Part shown: in pieces, positions 1 through 8,569 of the stretch
How positions within the stretch are numbered: position 1 is the first letter of the stretch
Layout of the letters: every line of letters starts with the position of its first letter
NCBI GenBank assembly: GCA_025060635.1
Contig: JANXBN010000004.1
Location: 108,565-172,564, forward strand
From: Candidatus Kryptonium sp.
GTDB taxonomy: Bacteria; Bacteroidota; Ignavibacteria; Kryptoniales; Kryptoniaceae
Length of the DNA: 64,000 nt
Direction: 5' to 3'
Notes under the pieces: generated by a model
What the model was told of the DNA's origin: nothing
Database searches by the model: none
What the model saw: only the letters and a program-made list of their open reading frames with translations
Translations under genes and position numbers: made by a program

Positions 1-1
1 T

Positions 2-484
2 ACTACGGTGACAATTGGATTTAGCTATTACTACGCAATTACAAGCTACGACACAGGACATGCGTCTTGGCCTCCAAACTTGTCAGCAAGGTTTCCAGAA
101 ACTGGTTCAAATCGTGTTCCACCAATGGAAAGTTCAATTTACGCAAATCGCAAAATTGTTCCATTTAAGGCAACTATACCAGCTACAAGTGAACTTGATA
201 AAATTCTCGTTGTCCCAAATCCATTTGTGGCGCGCTCTGGATTTGTGAATCCAAGAGATGTTGATGTAATTCAATTTGTAAATATCCCAAGCCCATGCGT
301 AATAAGAATTTACACTATTAGAGGAGACCTTGTAAAAACAATTTATCATAACGATGGTTCCGGTATTGCTTCGTGGAATCAGGTAACAGATTATGGACAA
401 TATGTTGAAAGTGGGATATATATTTATCACATTGAAACCCCCGAAGGTAAAAAGAAAATCGGTAAGTTTGCAATAATAAGGTAA
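2..484 (+). CDS. C-terminal end of a large secreted protein with a sorting-type domain (partial)
   Basis: The reading frame is open to the left edge of the window, so only the last ~160 residues are seen and the true start lies outside. After a stretch typical of extracellular proteins (YYAITSYDTG) comes an ~80-residue end domain beginning KILVVPNPF, with CVIRIYTIRGDLVKTI and ending KKIGKFAIIR. That is the layout of the FlgD-like/type IX secretion C-terminal domains of FCB-group bacteria: a VxPNPF start, a YxxxGxLV strand and a short basic last strand. It lies 20 nt upstream of a PorV-like gene and probably shares its operon. The identity of the main protein cannot be told. Family assignment of the end domain is inference from these motifs. 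Confidence 0.7.
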   Translation, partial: TTVTIGFSYYYAITSYDTGHASWPPNLSARFPETGSNRVPPMESSIYANRKIVPFKATIPATSELDKILVVPNPFVARSGFVNPRDVDVIQFVNIPSPCVIRIYTIRGDLVKTIYHNDGSGIASWNQVTDYGQYVESGIYIYHIETPEGKKKIGKFAIIR

Positions 485-504
485 ACAATAAACAGGGTTT
501 AACA

Positions 505-1449
505 ATGAAAAAAGTTTTGCTATTTTTGTGTCTATCTCTAAACCTTGTCTTTTCGCAGACATTTAAAAAAGTTGGTACAACTGGTTATGTTTTTCTTGAA
601 ATTCCAGTAAGCACAAGAGCAAGCGGGGTTGGTGACGCAGGTGTCGCTTTGTTTCATACAAGTGCGGATGCAATTTTTATAAATCCAGCTCTTACTGGAT
701 TTACAACAAAAAAACAATCCCTTAATTTCACATTTGCAAATTGGCTTGCAGATGTAAAGCAAATGGCATCAGCTTATACGATAAAACTTGGCAATGCTGG
801 CGTTTTTGGAATTGGACTTGTTCATTTTGATTTTGGAACTATGCAAGGAACTGTTAACGCTAATCCAGATCAACCTGGAAATTATATTATAACTGAAACT
901 TTTTCAGCTGATGCCCTTGCTTTTGGAATATCATATTCTAAAATGTTAACCGATAGATTCTCATTTGGCGGTTTTGTTAAGTATGTTAGAGAAAAAATTT
1001 GGGTCTATAAATCCGAAAATTTCGTTTTTGATGTCGGGGTTCTATACTTCACTGGCTTTAGAAGCTTAAGGATAGCAGGAGCAATTCAAAATTTCGGCGT
1101 TGATAGTAAATATATCGGTGACTCTTTTAAGATGCCAGTGATGTTTAAACTTGGGATCGCTGGTGAAATTATAGGTGAATATAATCAACCAACTAAACTT
1201 TCATTAATGATAGAAGCTTTGCATCCAAGTGATTCGCCTGAGAAATTGAACCTCGGAATTGAATATTCATATAAGAATTTTTTGAGTTTGAGGGGTGGAT
1301 ATAAACTTAACTATGATGAAGAAAACTTTACGCTTGGTTTGGGTTTAAATGGCTCAAGCGCACGAATACCAGTCAACCTTGACTTTTCATATCTTAACTT
1401 CAATCGCCTTGGCTCGGTTGTTAGAGTTGGGGTTGGAATTGAGTTTTGA
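505..1449 (+). CDS. PorV/PorQ-family outer-membrane protein
   Basis: A 314-residue protein with a clear signal peptide (MKKVLLFLCLSLNLVFSQ) followed by the hallmark N-terminal segment of the PorV/PorQ (UPF0164) family: STRASGVGDAGVAL, then DAIFINPALTG. The rest alternates short aromatic and glycine-rich strands, as in a FadL-like beta-barrel, and ends in phenylalanine (VGVGIEF), as many outer-membrane barrels do. PorV-type proteins act at the outer membrane in type IX secretion, as shuttle or attachment partners for cargo carrying C-terminal sorting domains. The preceding gene ends in such a domain, which supports the assignment. It could be a paralogue rather than the true PorV. Confidence 0.8.
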   Translation: MKKVLLFLCLSLNLVFSQTFKKVGTTGYVFLEIPVSTRASGVGDAGVALFHTSADAIFINPALTGFTTKKQSLNFTFANWLADVKQMASAYTIKLGNAGVFGIGLVHFDFGTMQGTVNANPDQPGNYIITETFSADALAFGISYSKMLTDRFSFGGFVKYVREKIWVYKSENFVFDVGVLYFTGFRSLRIAGAIQNFGVDSKYIGDSFKMPVMFKLGIAGEIIGEYNQPTKLSLMIEALHPSDSPEKLNLGIEYSYKNFLSLRGGYKLNYDEENFTLGLGLNGSSARIPVNLDFSYLNFNRLGSVVRVGVGIEF

Positions 1450-1480
1450 AGATCTCAAGCATGAAATGAAATCCACTTAC

Positions 1481-1520
1481 TAAACCGAAGGTTTATGATC
1501 TCGCCCATTTGAGGGGCTTT
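1481..1520 (+). terminator. Weak hairpins after the PorV-like gene
   Basis: Two short inverted repeats lie 30-75 nt after the stop codon: TAAACC-GAA-GGTTTA at 1481-1495, and GCCC (1503-1506) pairing with GGGC (1514-1517) followed by only three T. Together they may end the upstream transcript, since a promoter follows at once. The signal is weak. Confidence 0.3.
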
Positions 1521-1523
1521 CAT

Positions 1524-1552
1524 TTGATTAAGTTGTAAATCTTTTTTAAAAT
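1524..1552 (+). promoter_or_regulatory. Sigma-70-type promoter of the FAH-family gene
   Basis: TTGATT at 1524-1529, a 17-nt spacer, and TAAAAT at 1547-1552. The expected transcript start near 1559 leaves a ~23-nt leader carrying a GAGGAG ribosome site before the ATG at 1582. The spacing matches other promoters in this window. Confidence 0.5.
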
Positions 1553-1581
1553 TAAAAAAGTCAAAACAAAGTAGAGGAGCT

Positions 1582-2496
1582 ATGAAAGTTCTTTCACTGC
1601 GAACTGAAAAGGAAAATTTCATCGGAATCATTTACGACGAGAGCGGGCGAATTCTAAATCTAACAGACGCGCTTCCACTTTATCAAAAACTTAAAAATCA
1701 AATTGACGATTTCCCACATATAAAAACTGTAACCGAGCTTTTCAGGGAACAGCTGTTTAACATTGATCTTTTCAAAAGGGTCATTGACTTCGTTGAAAAG
1801 CATAATCTAATGGAATATCTTTTTGTGAAAGAATCATTCAAATATAACGCTCCCGTTGAGTTTCCACCGAAATTTATCTGTTTAGCTAAAAACTACGAAG
1901 AACACGCGAAGGAATTCGGTTCAACACCACCTTCCGAAGAACCAGTGATTTTCGCTAAAAGTGGAACATCTGTCATAGGACATCTTGAAACGATCTATAT
2001 CCCAACTAATGTCGGAAGAATTGATCACGAGGTTGAACTTGCAATTGTGATAGGTAAAAGAGGAAAAAGAATTAAAAAAGAAAATGCATGGAGCCATATC
2101 GCCGGATATACAATCGTTATAGATGTCACTGCCCGAGATATTCAAAGAAAAGATGTCCAAGCACAACATCCTTGGTTTAGATCAAAAAGTTTTGACTATT
2201 TCGCTCCGATGGGACCATGGATCGTTACCGCTGATGAAATTCAACCCCCAATTGAACTTGATATAAAACTTTGGGTTAACGATGAACTCAGACAAAACTC
2301 AAACACGAAAAATATGATTTTTGATATTCCAACCATAATTGAATCCATAAGCAAATACATGACCCTCTATCCAGGTGATGTAATCTCAACTGGAACGCCT
2401 GAAGGAGTCGGGCCTATTAAGCCAGGTGATAAGATAATAGCGCAAATCCAAAAAATTGGGGAACTTGTAAATTATGTTGAAGCAGACATAGAATAA
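1582..2496 (+). CDS. Fumarylacetoacetate hydrolase (FAH) family protein
   Basis: A 304-residue enzyme of the FAH superfamily, which hydrolyses, decarboxylates or isomerises acylpyruvate-type compounds in aromatic or amino-acid breakdown. Residues ~1-90 form a short N-terminal domain. The catalytic fold follows, with KFICLAKNYEEHAKEF (~97-112), the metal-ligand block DHEVELAIVIGK (Glu150 and Glu152), DVTARDIQ (Asp181), and the end signature ISTGTPEGVGPIKPGD. These match the EAxE/D metal-binding pattern and TGTPxGVG loop of the family. The exact substrate cannot be deduced. It is followed 18 nt later by a class V aminotransferase, so the two may form a catabolic pair. The start is fixed by GAGGAG 4 nt before the ATG. 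Confidence 0.85.
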   Translation: MKVLSLRTEKENFIGIIYDESGRILNLTDALPLYQKLKNQIDDFPHIKTVTELFREQLFNIDLFKRVIDFVEKHNLMEYLFVKESFKYNAPVEFPPKFICLAKNYEEHAKEFGSTPPSEEPVIFAKSGTSVIGHLETIYIPTNVGRIDHEVELAIVIGKRGKRIKKENAWSHIAGYTIVIDVTARDIQRKDVQAQHPWFRSKSFDYFAPMGPWIVTADEIQPPIELDIKLWVNDELRQNSNTKNMIFDIPTIIESISKYMTLYPGDVISTGTPEGVGPIKPGDKIIAQIQKIGELVNYVEADIE

Positions 2497-2514
2497 AACT
2501 TAACACTTAAAACT

Positions 2515-3804
2515 ATGCGGAGAAAAGAGTTTTTAAAATCAATGGCTTTATTAACTTTCTCTCAATTTTTACCTGACTTAAAGTTCAAGGCAAGTTACTC
2601 CAGCGTTGAAAACTTCATAGAACAAATCTCAAATCTTGAACCTAAAAACTCAAATTTCTGGAAGTTAGTTCGTGATCAATTTCCGATACCTAAAGATTAT
2701 GTTTATTTAAACACGGGAGGACTTGGCTCGTCTCCGTATGTTGTTAGTCAGAAAGTTAAAGAGGAGATGGATAACCTTGACAAATACCCAACACCAAATC
2801 ATGATCTACAAAGATGGTGGAAGGTTAAAGAAAAATGTGCAAATCTTTTAAATTGTGAAAAAGAAGAGATTGCTCTTGTTAGCTGTGCAACGGAGGCAAT
2901 AAATATAATCGTGAATGGACTCCCTTTGAGAAAAGGTGATGAGGTCATACTTACAACCCATGAGCATGTCGCCGGAAATTTACCTTTGTTAAACCGAGCT
3001 AAAAGAGATGGAATTATACTTAAAACATTTGAACCTGATTTGAAAAATTGGGCTGGAAATGTAGAAAGAATTGAAAAACTAATAACGAAAAAAACAAAAC
3101 TAATTTTTGTAAGCCATATAACTTGCACCACAGGTCAACGACTACCAGAAAAGGAAATTTGCAAACTTGCTAAGGATAAAGGATTGTGGGTTTTTCTGGA
3201 TGGTGCTCAAGTTCCCGGAATGATGCCTGTAGATGTTAAGGAATATGATTGTGATTTTTACACAACAAGCGGGCATAAGTGGCTCCTTGGTCCAAAGAGA
3301 ACTGGAATCCTTTATGTTAAGAAGAAAAATCTTGACCTCATTCAACCTATAACTGTTGGTGGATATTCAGATGATGGATATAGCATTGAAAAGAACGAAC
3401 TCAAGTTCCAACCATCTTCTCAAAGATTTGAGTATGGAACTCAAAACCCAGCTCTATTTTTTGGGCTTGAAACAGCAATTGATTTTTTGAATGCCATCGG
3501 AATTGAAAATGTTTGGATGCACAATAGGGCGCTTGCCGAAACCTTCTACCAAGAACTTTTGAAAATTCCAAATGTTGATGTTCTATCGCCAGTTGATGAA
3601 AACTTCAGAACCGCTATGATAAGTTTTAAAATGAAAAATTTAAGTTATGACAAAGTTGTTTCATATCTCATGGAGAAAAGAATAAGAGTTAGGCCCGTCA
3701 CAGAGGGCAATCTAATGGCTGTGAGGGTTTCTTTCCATGTTTATAATAACGAGATGGATGTTGCGAAAATTTTGAATGAAATCAAGAACCTCGCTCAGTT
3801 GTGA
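2515..3804 (+). CDS. Class V aminotransferase-fold PLP enzyme, probably exported
   Basis: A 429-residue PLP-dependent enzyme of the class V/isopenicillin-N-epimerase-like group (cysteine desulfurase fold). The cofactor lysine is Lys255 in TTSGHKWLLGPKRTG. Asp229 (FLDGAQ) would hold the pyridine nitrogen, and NTGGLGSSP (66-74) forms the start of the active-site cap. The N-terminus MRRKEFLKSMALLTFSQFL resembles a twin-arginine signal (RR, then FLK, then a hydrophobic stretch), though two residues rather than one separate RR from F. Export is therefore possible, not certain. Relatives include desulfurases, epimerases and kynureninase-like enzymes, and sequence alone does not choose between them. 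It is probably co-transcribed with the FAH-family gene. Confidence 0.8.
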   Translation: MRRKEFLKSMALLTFSQFLPDLKFKASYSSVENFIEQISNLEPKNSNFWKLVRDQFPIPKDYVYLNTGGLGSSPYVVSQKVKEEMDNLDKYPTPNHDLQRWWKVKEKCANLLNCEKEEIALVSCATEAINIIVNGLPLRKGDEVILTTHEHVAGNLPLLNRAKRDGIILKTFEPDLKNWAGNVERIEKLITKKTKLIFVSHITCTTGQRLPEKEICKLAKDKGLWVFLDGAQVPGMMPVDVKEYDCDFYTTSGHKWLLGPKRTGILYVKKKNLDLIQPITVGGYSDDGYSIEKNELKFQPSSQRFEYGTQNPALFFGLETAIDFLNAIGIENVWMHNRALAETFYQELLKIPNVDVLSPVDENFRTAMISFKMKNLSYDKVVSYLMEKRIRVRPVTEGNLMAVRVSFHVYNNEMDVAKILNEIKNLAQL

Positions 3805-3823
3805 TGCGAAAGTTCATATCTTT

Positions 3824-4717
3824 TCAGTTTTTCATATATTCAAGATAAGTTGATTGATGTGATGGATCAGCGATGATTAATTTTTTGTAGATAGATTCTT
3901 TATTTTTTGCGGTTTTAAAAATTTCCGCAAGCTCCAAATACTTTGCATCAAAGAAAAGTTTCACAAGAGTTGAAGTTGGGTTAACATTTTTCTTTATGTT
4001 TATCATTACATCAATCACAGAATCAATCGTTGCAAGAGCATCCGCAGGGCGTTTCTGGAGAAGATCAAGCCCATTGTAATGGTAATCATACATTGCTTTC
4101 CTGAAATCAGCGTATTTTGAATCAAGCAGTTCGTCTATGAGATTAAATCTACTAAATCCAGATGTAACTTTTTGCCAACCTCTTGAATACCGCGAAGATT
4201 GAGCGTTTGTGCAAATTCTAAATGCCTTTTCAAAAAATTCCGTCCCACCGAAAGGTTCATAAGTGTCAAAATCATAACCGATGATAATATACATGTAGAA
4301 ATCAATTAAGCTTAAAAGTGGATCAAAACGAAATTCATCGTGATACATCGGCTGGTTTTTGTCGTAGTAAAAATCAACTTTATCATCAAGTATTCTCAAA
4401 ACAGCCGTGCTTTTATCCGAATCATAAATTTGCCTCTGTGAACCTATAAAAATTTGTGCTTGATAATTATTTCCGCTCGCTGATGTGAAAAAGATATTCA
4501 TAGTGCATTGAATTTTTTGACCCCCGAGATCAACATTTGTCCATTTATAAGTGTTAATGTATCGCTCAATTTTTTCAGCGAAGTCAGATAAATCAGATTT
4601 ATTTTGGGGCGGTAATTGTTCAAAATTAACAGTGACTTTACATTCAATTTCCTGTGCCGATGAAGAGTAAAAAAGTAGGAAAAGTAAAAGGATAAAGCAG
4701 AAAAGCTTCTTCGTCAT
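3824..4717 (-). CDS. PorD-like DUF4835 protein (type IX secretion accessory)
   Basis: A 297-residue secreted protein with a signal peptide ending at SSSAQ (MTKKLFCFILLLFLLFYSSS). The body has the DUF4835/PorD pattern: QEIECKVTVNFEQL at the mature start, NIFFTSASGNNYQAQIFIGSQR, a PMYHDEFRFDPLLSLIDFYMYIIIGYD core, and a late run around PTSTLVKLFFDAKYLELAEIF. Members are periplasmic, are needed for or linked to type IX secretion and gliding in Bacteroidetes, and have no known enzyme activity. Its ATG overlaps the stop of the upstream TPR gene (ATGA at 4714-4717), so the two are translationally coupled. With the PorV-like gene nearby it argues for a working type IX system in this organism. Confidence 0.8.
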   Translation of the reverse strand: MTKKLFCFILLLFLLFYSSSAQEIECKVTVNFEQLPPQNKSDLSDFAEKIERYINTYKWTNVDLGGQKIQCTMNIFFTSASGNNYQAQIFIGSQRQIYDSDKSTAVLRILDDKVDFYYDKNQPMYHDEFRFDPLLSLIDFYMYIIIGYDFDTYEPFGGTEFFEKAFRICTNAQSSRYSRGWQKVTSGFSRFNLIDELLDSKYADFRKAMYDYHYNGLDLLQKRPADALATIDSVIDVMINIKKNVNPTSTLVKLFFDAKYLELAEIFKTAKNKESIYKKLIIADPSHQSTYLEYMKN

Positions 4718-5493
4718 GATGCTTTATCTTTTATCTTTTCCAGAAGCTCTTTTGCCTCCTTCCTAAATTGGGGGTCATCTTCATCTTCCGTTGGTAATTC
4801 TTGGATTTTCATTAAATGTTCTTTTGCTTTTTTGTAATTTTTAACTTCAATGTAAGCTTTTGCAGCGTCAAGTCGGAACATGATAAAGGTTGGTCTTAGG
4901 CTTATTGCCTTCTCAAAGTTTTTTATTGCGTCGTCATAATTTGCCCATCCGAGACCAAGTGGTGCGCGGAATAGTTTTGGTTTTTCACATAGCTTTGCAT
5001 GAGTTCTCCCAAGGATATAATAAGCAGCGCTGTTATTTGGATCAAGTTGGATCGCCTTTTCAGCATCTTCTTTAATTTTTTTTACGATATCAATTGATTC
5101 CCAAACACCTTTGAAGAGCGCAATTCTACCTAAGGCAATAGCTCTTCGTGTGTAGCCCATTGAGCCGTTAGGATTTACTTGAATTGCAAGATCAGCGTAC
5201 TCCTTTGCTTTTTCATACATTTCAAGTTGTTTTTGTTTCTCTTCTTTTGTTCTCGCTGGAAGATGCTCACCAATATCAACATAAACTTTGCTTAACTTCC
5301 AAAGGACATCATAGTTTTTGGGGTCAATTTTATATGCTTCAAGATATTTCTCTAATGCTTTGTAATTGTCAAATTTCTTCTCGGAATATTCATCACCTTC
5401 GGCGATAAGTTGTTTTAGTTTTTCACTTGATTGAGAAAACAGGAGAGCAAATGAGATAATTAATAAAGCTATGACTCGTGAGAAATATCTCAT
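4714..5493 (-). CDS. Secreted tetratricopeptide-repeat protein
   Basis: About 259 residues: a signal peptide (MRYFSRVIALLIISFALLFSQ) and then TPR-type helical repeats, for example KALEKYLEAYKIDPKNYDVLW, ADLAIQVNPNGSMGYTRRA, AIQLDPNNSAAYYILGRTH and AISLRPTFIMFRLDAAKAY. I start it at the ATG at 5493, which has GGAG seven bases upstream; the longer frame would use a TTG at 5505. TPR proteins are scaffolds for protein-protein contacts. Coupling to the PorD-like gene through a 4-nt overlap suggests that it helps in the periplasm or at the outer membrane with the same machinery. The specific partner is unknown. Confidence 0.8.
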   Translation of the reverse strand: MRYFSRVIALLIISFALLFSQSSEKLKQLIAEGDEYSEKKFDNYKALEKYLEAYKIDPKNYDVLWKLSKVYVDIGEHLPARTKEEKQKQLEMYEKAKEYADLAIQVNPNGSMGYTRRAIALGRIALFKGVWESIDIVKKIKEDAEKAIQLDPNNSAAYYILGRTHAKLCEKPKLFRAPLGLGWANYDDAIKNFEKAISLRPTFIMFRLDAAKAYIEVKNYKKAKEHLMKIQELPTEDEDDPQFRKEAKELLEKIKDKAS

Positions 5494-5523
5494 TTTTGGC
5501 TCCAAATTTGTTTTACTGGTTTA

Positions 5524-6147
5524 TCAATCGCCCATTTTCAATCTACGGATTTCATCCCGAATTTGGGCAGCTTTTTCGTAATCTTCTTTCTTTATTGCTT
5601 CTTCAAGTTGTTTTTGTAGCTCAGCGATTCTTTCTTCTTTTGAAGTTGGCTTTGGAGTTCGTTTTGGCGTTGGGGGTTGAGGAATATCTTCGTCAGGGAA
5701 TGGAGATTCTTCTTCCTCGGATTCGTCAACCTGTGATTCCTCTGGAGCGAAGCTTGCTTCGTCCATAACTTCTTCATTTACATAAATCGGTGCCCCACAC
5801 CTTAGCGCAACGGCAATTGCATCGCTTGGCCTTGAATCAATTTCATATGTCATACCATTTAATTCAATATAGATCTTTGCGTAAAATGTCCCATCTTTTA
5901 AATCTGTTACCACGACCTCAAGTATTACAGCTCCAATTCCATCAAGTATGTTTTTTATCAGATCGTGCGTCAAAGGACGCGGTGGTTTTATTCCTTCCAT
6001 TTCAAGAGCGATTGCTTGCGCTTCAAATGAGCCAATGATTATAGGAAGTCGTCTATCACCACCAACCTCTTTCAAAATCAAAGCATAAGAGCTTGGCCCT
6101 GTGGGCGTTGCAGATAATCCAACTATGTCTACTTGAATTTTTTTCAC
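5524..6147 (-). CDS. Bifunctional nuclease family protein (DUF151) with UVR-type tail
   Basis: A 207-residue protein. Residues ~1-135 match the DUF151/bifunctional nuclease domain: LPIIIGSFEAQAIAL, RPLTHDLIKNIL and DSRPSDAIAVALRCGAPIYV. An acidic, proline-rich linker (~140-170) leads to a C-terminal UVR-like helical hairpin, KKEDYEKAAQIRDEIRRL, as in UvrB/UvrC and Clp regulators. This architecture is common in Bacteroidetes/Chlorobi. The domain has reported RNase/DNase activity in plants and is conserved in bacteria without a settled role. It sits 30 nt downstream of etfA and 30 nt upstream of the TPR gene, in a five-gene leftward operon. Confidence 0.85.
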   Translation of the reverse strand: MKKIQVDIVGLSATPTGPSSYALILKEVGGDRRLPIIIGSFEAQAIALEMEGIKPPRPLTHDLIKNILDGIGAVILEVVVTDLKDGTFYAKIYIELNGMTYEIDSRPSDAIAVALRCGAPIYVNEEVMDEASFAPEESQVDESEEEESPFPDEDIPQPPTPKRTPKPTSKEERIAELQKQLEEAIKKEDYEKAAQIRDEIRRLKMGD

Positions 6148-6177
6148 TTTAAATCAATCCTCCTTGTTTTTAAAGTT

Positions 6178-7164
6178 TTACTTTCCAAGAACTTTTTTCA
6201 GTTCTTTAATCAGAGCGGGAACAACCTCAAACAAATCTCCTACTATTCCGTAATCTGCAACTTGAAATATCGGCGCGTCTTTATCTTTATTTATTGCAAC
6301 TATTACTTTTGATGAAGACATTCCAGCAAGATGCTGAATCGCTCCTGATATTCCAACTGCAATGTAAAGTTTAGGTGAAACTGTTTTACCTGTTTGACCA
6401 ACCTGTTCGTCATGTGGACGCCATCCCGCATCTACTACTGCTCTTGAAGCACCAACCGCTGCACCGAGGACATCAGCAAGTTCTTCAATAAGTTTAAAGT
6501 TCTCTGGTGCTTTTAAACCTCTTCCACCAGCAACAATTATATCAGCTTCTGTGACATCAATTTTTCCTTGAGTTGCTGCTATCGTTTCAAACGCAACGAC
6601 TTTAAAATCATCGTCATTTAAATTTATTTCAATTTTCTCAAGGCTTGCAACTTTACCATCCTTTTCGCCAACTGGAAAGACATTAGGTCTTAAAGTGAAA
6701 ATTTTTTTATCAGAGTTAATTTTTACTTTTATAAAAGCTTTACCAGCATAAACAGGTCTTGTTGCGATTACTTCACCATTTTCAACTTTCAAATCGGTAC
6801 AGTCAACAGCAAATCCAGCGTTAATTTTCCCAGCTACTCTCGGAGCAACCTCCTTACCCATAGCTGTTGCGGACATGAAAAGATAATCAGCTTCAACCTT
6901 TTGCATCACTTCTGCTATAACTTTAGCATATGCAGTTAAAGAATACTGACCAAGTCTTGAATCTTGAACAATTAAAACTTTTTCAGCGCCATAATCCCCA
7001 AGTTCAGGTGCTATTTTTTCAACATTTTCGTCCCCAATTACAAGTGTATAAAATTCAGCTGATAATTCATCTGCAACTCTTTTACCAGTTCTTACTGCCT
7101 CAAAGGCGGACTTTTTAAATTTTCCTTCCCTTTGTTCAGCAAATGTTAAAACTCTTTTCGCCAT
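6178..7164 (-). CDS. etfA: Electron transfer flavoprotein alpha subunit
   Basis: A 328-residue ETF alpha subunit of normal length. The C-terminal FAD domain carries the signature VGASRAVVDAGWRPHDEQVG, QTGKTVSPKLYIAVGISGAI and VAINKDKDAPIFQVADYGIVGD, all in the expected order. The N-terminal part has the Rossmann-like ETF fold. With EtfB it carries electrons from acyl-CoA and other flavin dehydrogenases to the membrane quinone pool, or bifurcates in anaerobes. It follows etfB by 63 nt in the usual etfB-etfA order. No ETF:quinone oxidoreductase or acyl-CoA dehydrogenase is present in the window, so its physiological partner is unknown. Confidence 0.95.
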   Translation of the reverse strand: MAKRVLTFAEQREGKFKKSAFEAVRTGKRVADELSAEFYTLVIGDENVEKIAPELGDYGAEKVLIVQDSRLGQYSLTAYAKVIAEVMQKVEADYLFMSATAMGKEVAPRVAGKINAGFAVDCTDLKVENGEVIATRPVYAGKAFIKVKINSDKKIFTLRPNVFPVGEKDGKVASLEKIEINLNDDDFKVVAFETIAATQGKIDVTEADIIVAGGRGLKAPENFKLIEELADVLGAAVGASRAVVDAGWRPHDEQVGQTGKTVSPKLYIAVGISGAIQHLAGMSSSKVIVAINKDKDAPIFQVADYGIVGDLFEVVPALIKELKKVLGK

Positions 7165-7227
7165 CTTTTCACGATTTAAATTTGTTTTAAAATAATTATT
7201 CCCGAAGTATTTTGCAACTTTAAAATT

Positions 7228-7977
7228 TCAAATTACTTTAGCTTCCTCTCTTAACAAACGAACAAGTTCTTCAACTGCATTTGCATCTGTGCCAAGAATT
7301 CTTCCTGCCTTTTTCGGTGGCGGAAGCAACATTTCAATGACCTCGGCTTTATTCTCAAATTTTACCGCTTCTCTTTCTTCAACTGGTTTGCTCTTTGCTG
7401 CCATTATACCTTTGAGGGAGGGATATCTTGGTTCATTTAAACCCCGTTGAGCTCCAATTATTATCGGTAGCTTCCCACGAATCCTTTCTCTCCCGCCTTC
7501 AATTTCTCGCTCAGCTATGATTGTTCCATCTTGATTAATTTCAAGTTTAACAACGACAGTAATTGAAGGTATTCCAAGTAGTTCCCCAACTAAACTTGGC
7601 ATAGCTTGGTTATCGTAATCAATTGATTGTTTTCCGAAGAAAATAATATCTGGTGAAATTTCCTTTAAAACTTCAGCAAGTGCTTTCGCAATTGAAAATG
7701 TATCTCTTTGTGAATCGTCCTTAAGTAAAATCCCTCTATCAGCTCCCATTGCTAAAGCTCGCCTTATCACCTCCACATTTTCACTTCCACCAAGTGAAAT
7801 CACAGTAATTTCGCCTCCAAATTTCTCCTTCACTCTCAACGCTTCCTCAACTGCAAATTCATCATATGGATTTAAAATGTAGTTCACCCCAGTTTTGTCA
7901 ATTGTTTTACCATCTGCACCAATTTTTACTTTTGTTTCTGTGTCTGGAACCCGATTTACGCAGACAGCAATTTTCAT
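7228..7977 (-). CDS. etfB: Electron transfer flavoprotein beta subunit
   Basis: A 249-residue ETF beta subunit. It opens with MKIAVCVNRVPDTETKVKI and has YILNPYDEFAVEEALR, the AMP-site region RRALAMGADRGILL, and the beta-subunit signature VKLEINQDGTIIAEREIEGG followed by RIRGKLPIIIGAQRGLNEPRY. Such features place the AMP or FAD in the alpha/beta dimer. It is first in the operon etfB-etfA-DUF151-TPR-porD. The ribosome site is weak. A perfect AATCAAATTTGATT palindrome lies 23 nt before the start and may regulate the operon. Confidence 0.95.
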   Translation of the reverse strand: MKIAVCVNRVPDTETKVKIGADGKTIDKTGVNYILNPYDEFAVEEALRVKEKFGGEITVISLGGSENVEVIRRALAMGADRGILLKDDSQRDTFSIAKALAEVLKEISPDIIFFGKQSIDYDNQAMPSLVGELLGIPSITVVVKLEINQDGTIIAEREIEGGRERIRGKLPIIIGAQRGLNEPRYPSLKGIMAAKSKPVEEREAVKFENKAEVIEMLLPPPKKAGRILGTDANAVEELVRLLREEAKVI

Positions 7978-7999
7978 AGGTTGATTTAATTTTGTTTTA

Positions 8000-8013
8000 A
8001 ATCAAATTTGATT
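8000..8013. promoter_or_regulatory. 14-bp palindrome upstream of etfB
   Basis: A perfect palindrome, AATCAAATTTGATT, 23 nt upstream of the etfB start, partly overlapped by a wider inverted repeat (TTGATTT 7981-7987 with AAATCAA 7999-8005). Position and symmetry suit a repressor operator, but AT-rich DNA makes such palindromes fairly likely by chance. Confidence 0.3.
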
Positions 8014-8197
8014 CTTTTCCTCAAGGAGCTTAAAAAACACACTAAAAAATACTTATTTTCCCAAAATGTTCCAACTTAAATTTGGCCGAAAAACAAAAAT
8101 CCACACCAATGAGCTCAACACCAAAAGAATTAATTGCTCGTTTAGTTGAAGATTAAAAGCAATGAATCAGATGGATGAAACTTTTTTGGTAAAGATA

Positions 8198-8383
8198 TTA
8201 TTTCCCCTTTTCTCCTATGAGTTTTCCTGTGCCATAAGCTATCGCAAACAGTAAGCATGTCTGTGCAAAGTTATGCCAAGTTGCATTTGCAAAAATAATT
8301 GGATTACCAGTGATTTTTCCAATCAAACCAATTAATATGCTTATTACGGCAGCTATTAACCCCGCAAGAACTATCTTGTCCAT
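8198..8383 (-). CDS. Small two-helix membrane protein
   Basis: A 61-residue protein with two predicted membrane helices: KIVLAGLIAAVISILIGLIG, and TCLLFAIAYGTGKLIG after an ITGNPIIFANATWHNFAQ loop. It ends in a basic GEKGK tail. I do not recognise the family. The case for a real gene is good: a perfect AGGAGG site lies 6 nt before the ATG, and a TTGACA-N17-TAACTT promoter lies 36-64 nt upstream. It stands alone between etfB and an outer-membrane protein gene. It could be a holin-like or stress-related membrane peptide, but nothing in the sequence decides this. Confidence 0.75.
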   Translation of the reverse strand: MDKIVLAGLIAAVISILIGLIGKITGNPIIFANATWHNFAQTCLLFAIAYGTGKLIGEKGK

Positions 8384-8418
8384 GATTTCCTCCTATTTTG
8401 AGTTTTAGGCTCACAAAA

Positions 8419-8447
8419 AAGTTAAGAAGTAAAATTGAAAATGTCAA
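8419..8447 (-). promoter_or_regulatory. Promoter of the 61-residue membrane protein
   Basis: Read on the minus strand: TTGACA (8447-8442), a 17-nt spacer, TAACTT (8424-8419), then AGGAGG and the ATG at 8383. A full -35 consensus and ideal spacing make this a strong candidate. Confidence 0.65.
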
Positions 8448-8569
8448 TAAGAAATTAGAGAGTTAAATGCATCAAAAATGTTTTCATTCTATGCTTGCCT
8501 GGAGAGGATAAAAGGGAAGGAAAGTTAATTAACTAGTGAAAGCAAGTTAAGGATTTTGCGAAGAGTGAA

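Noticed and set aside
8108..8155. A 15-codon frame between etfB and the small membrane protein gene
   Set aside because: No ribosome site or promoter and too short to judge.
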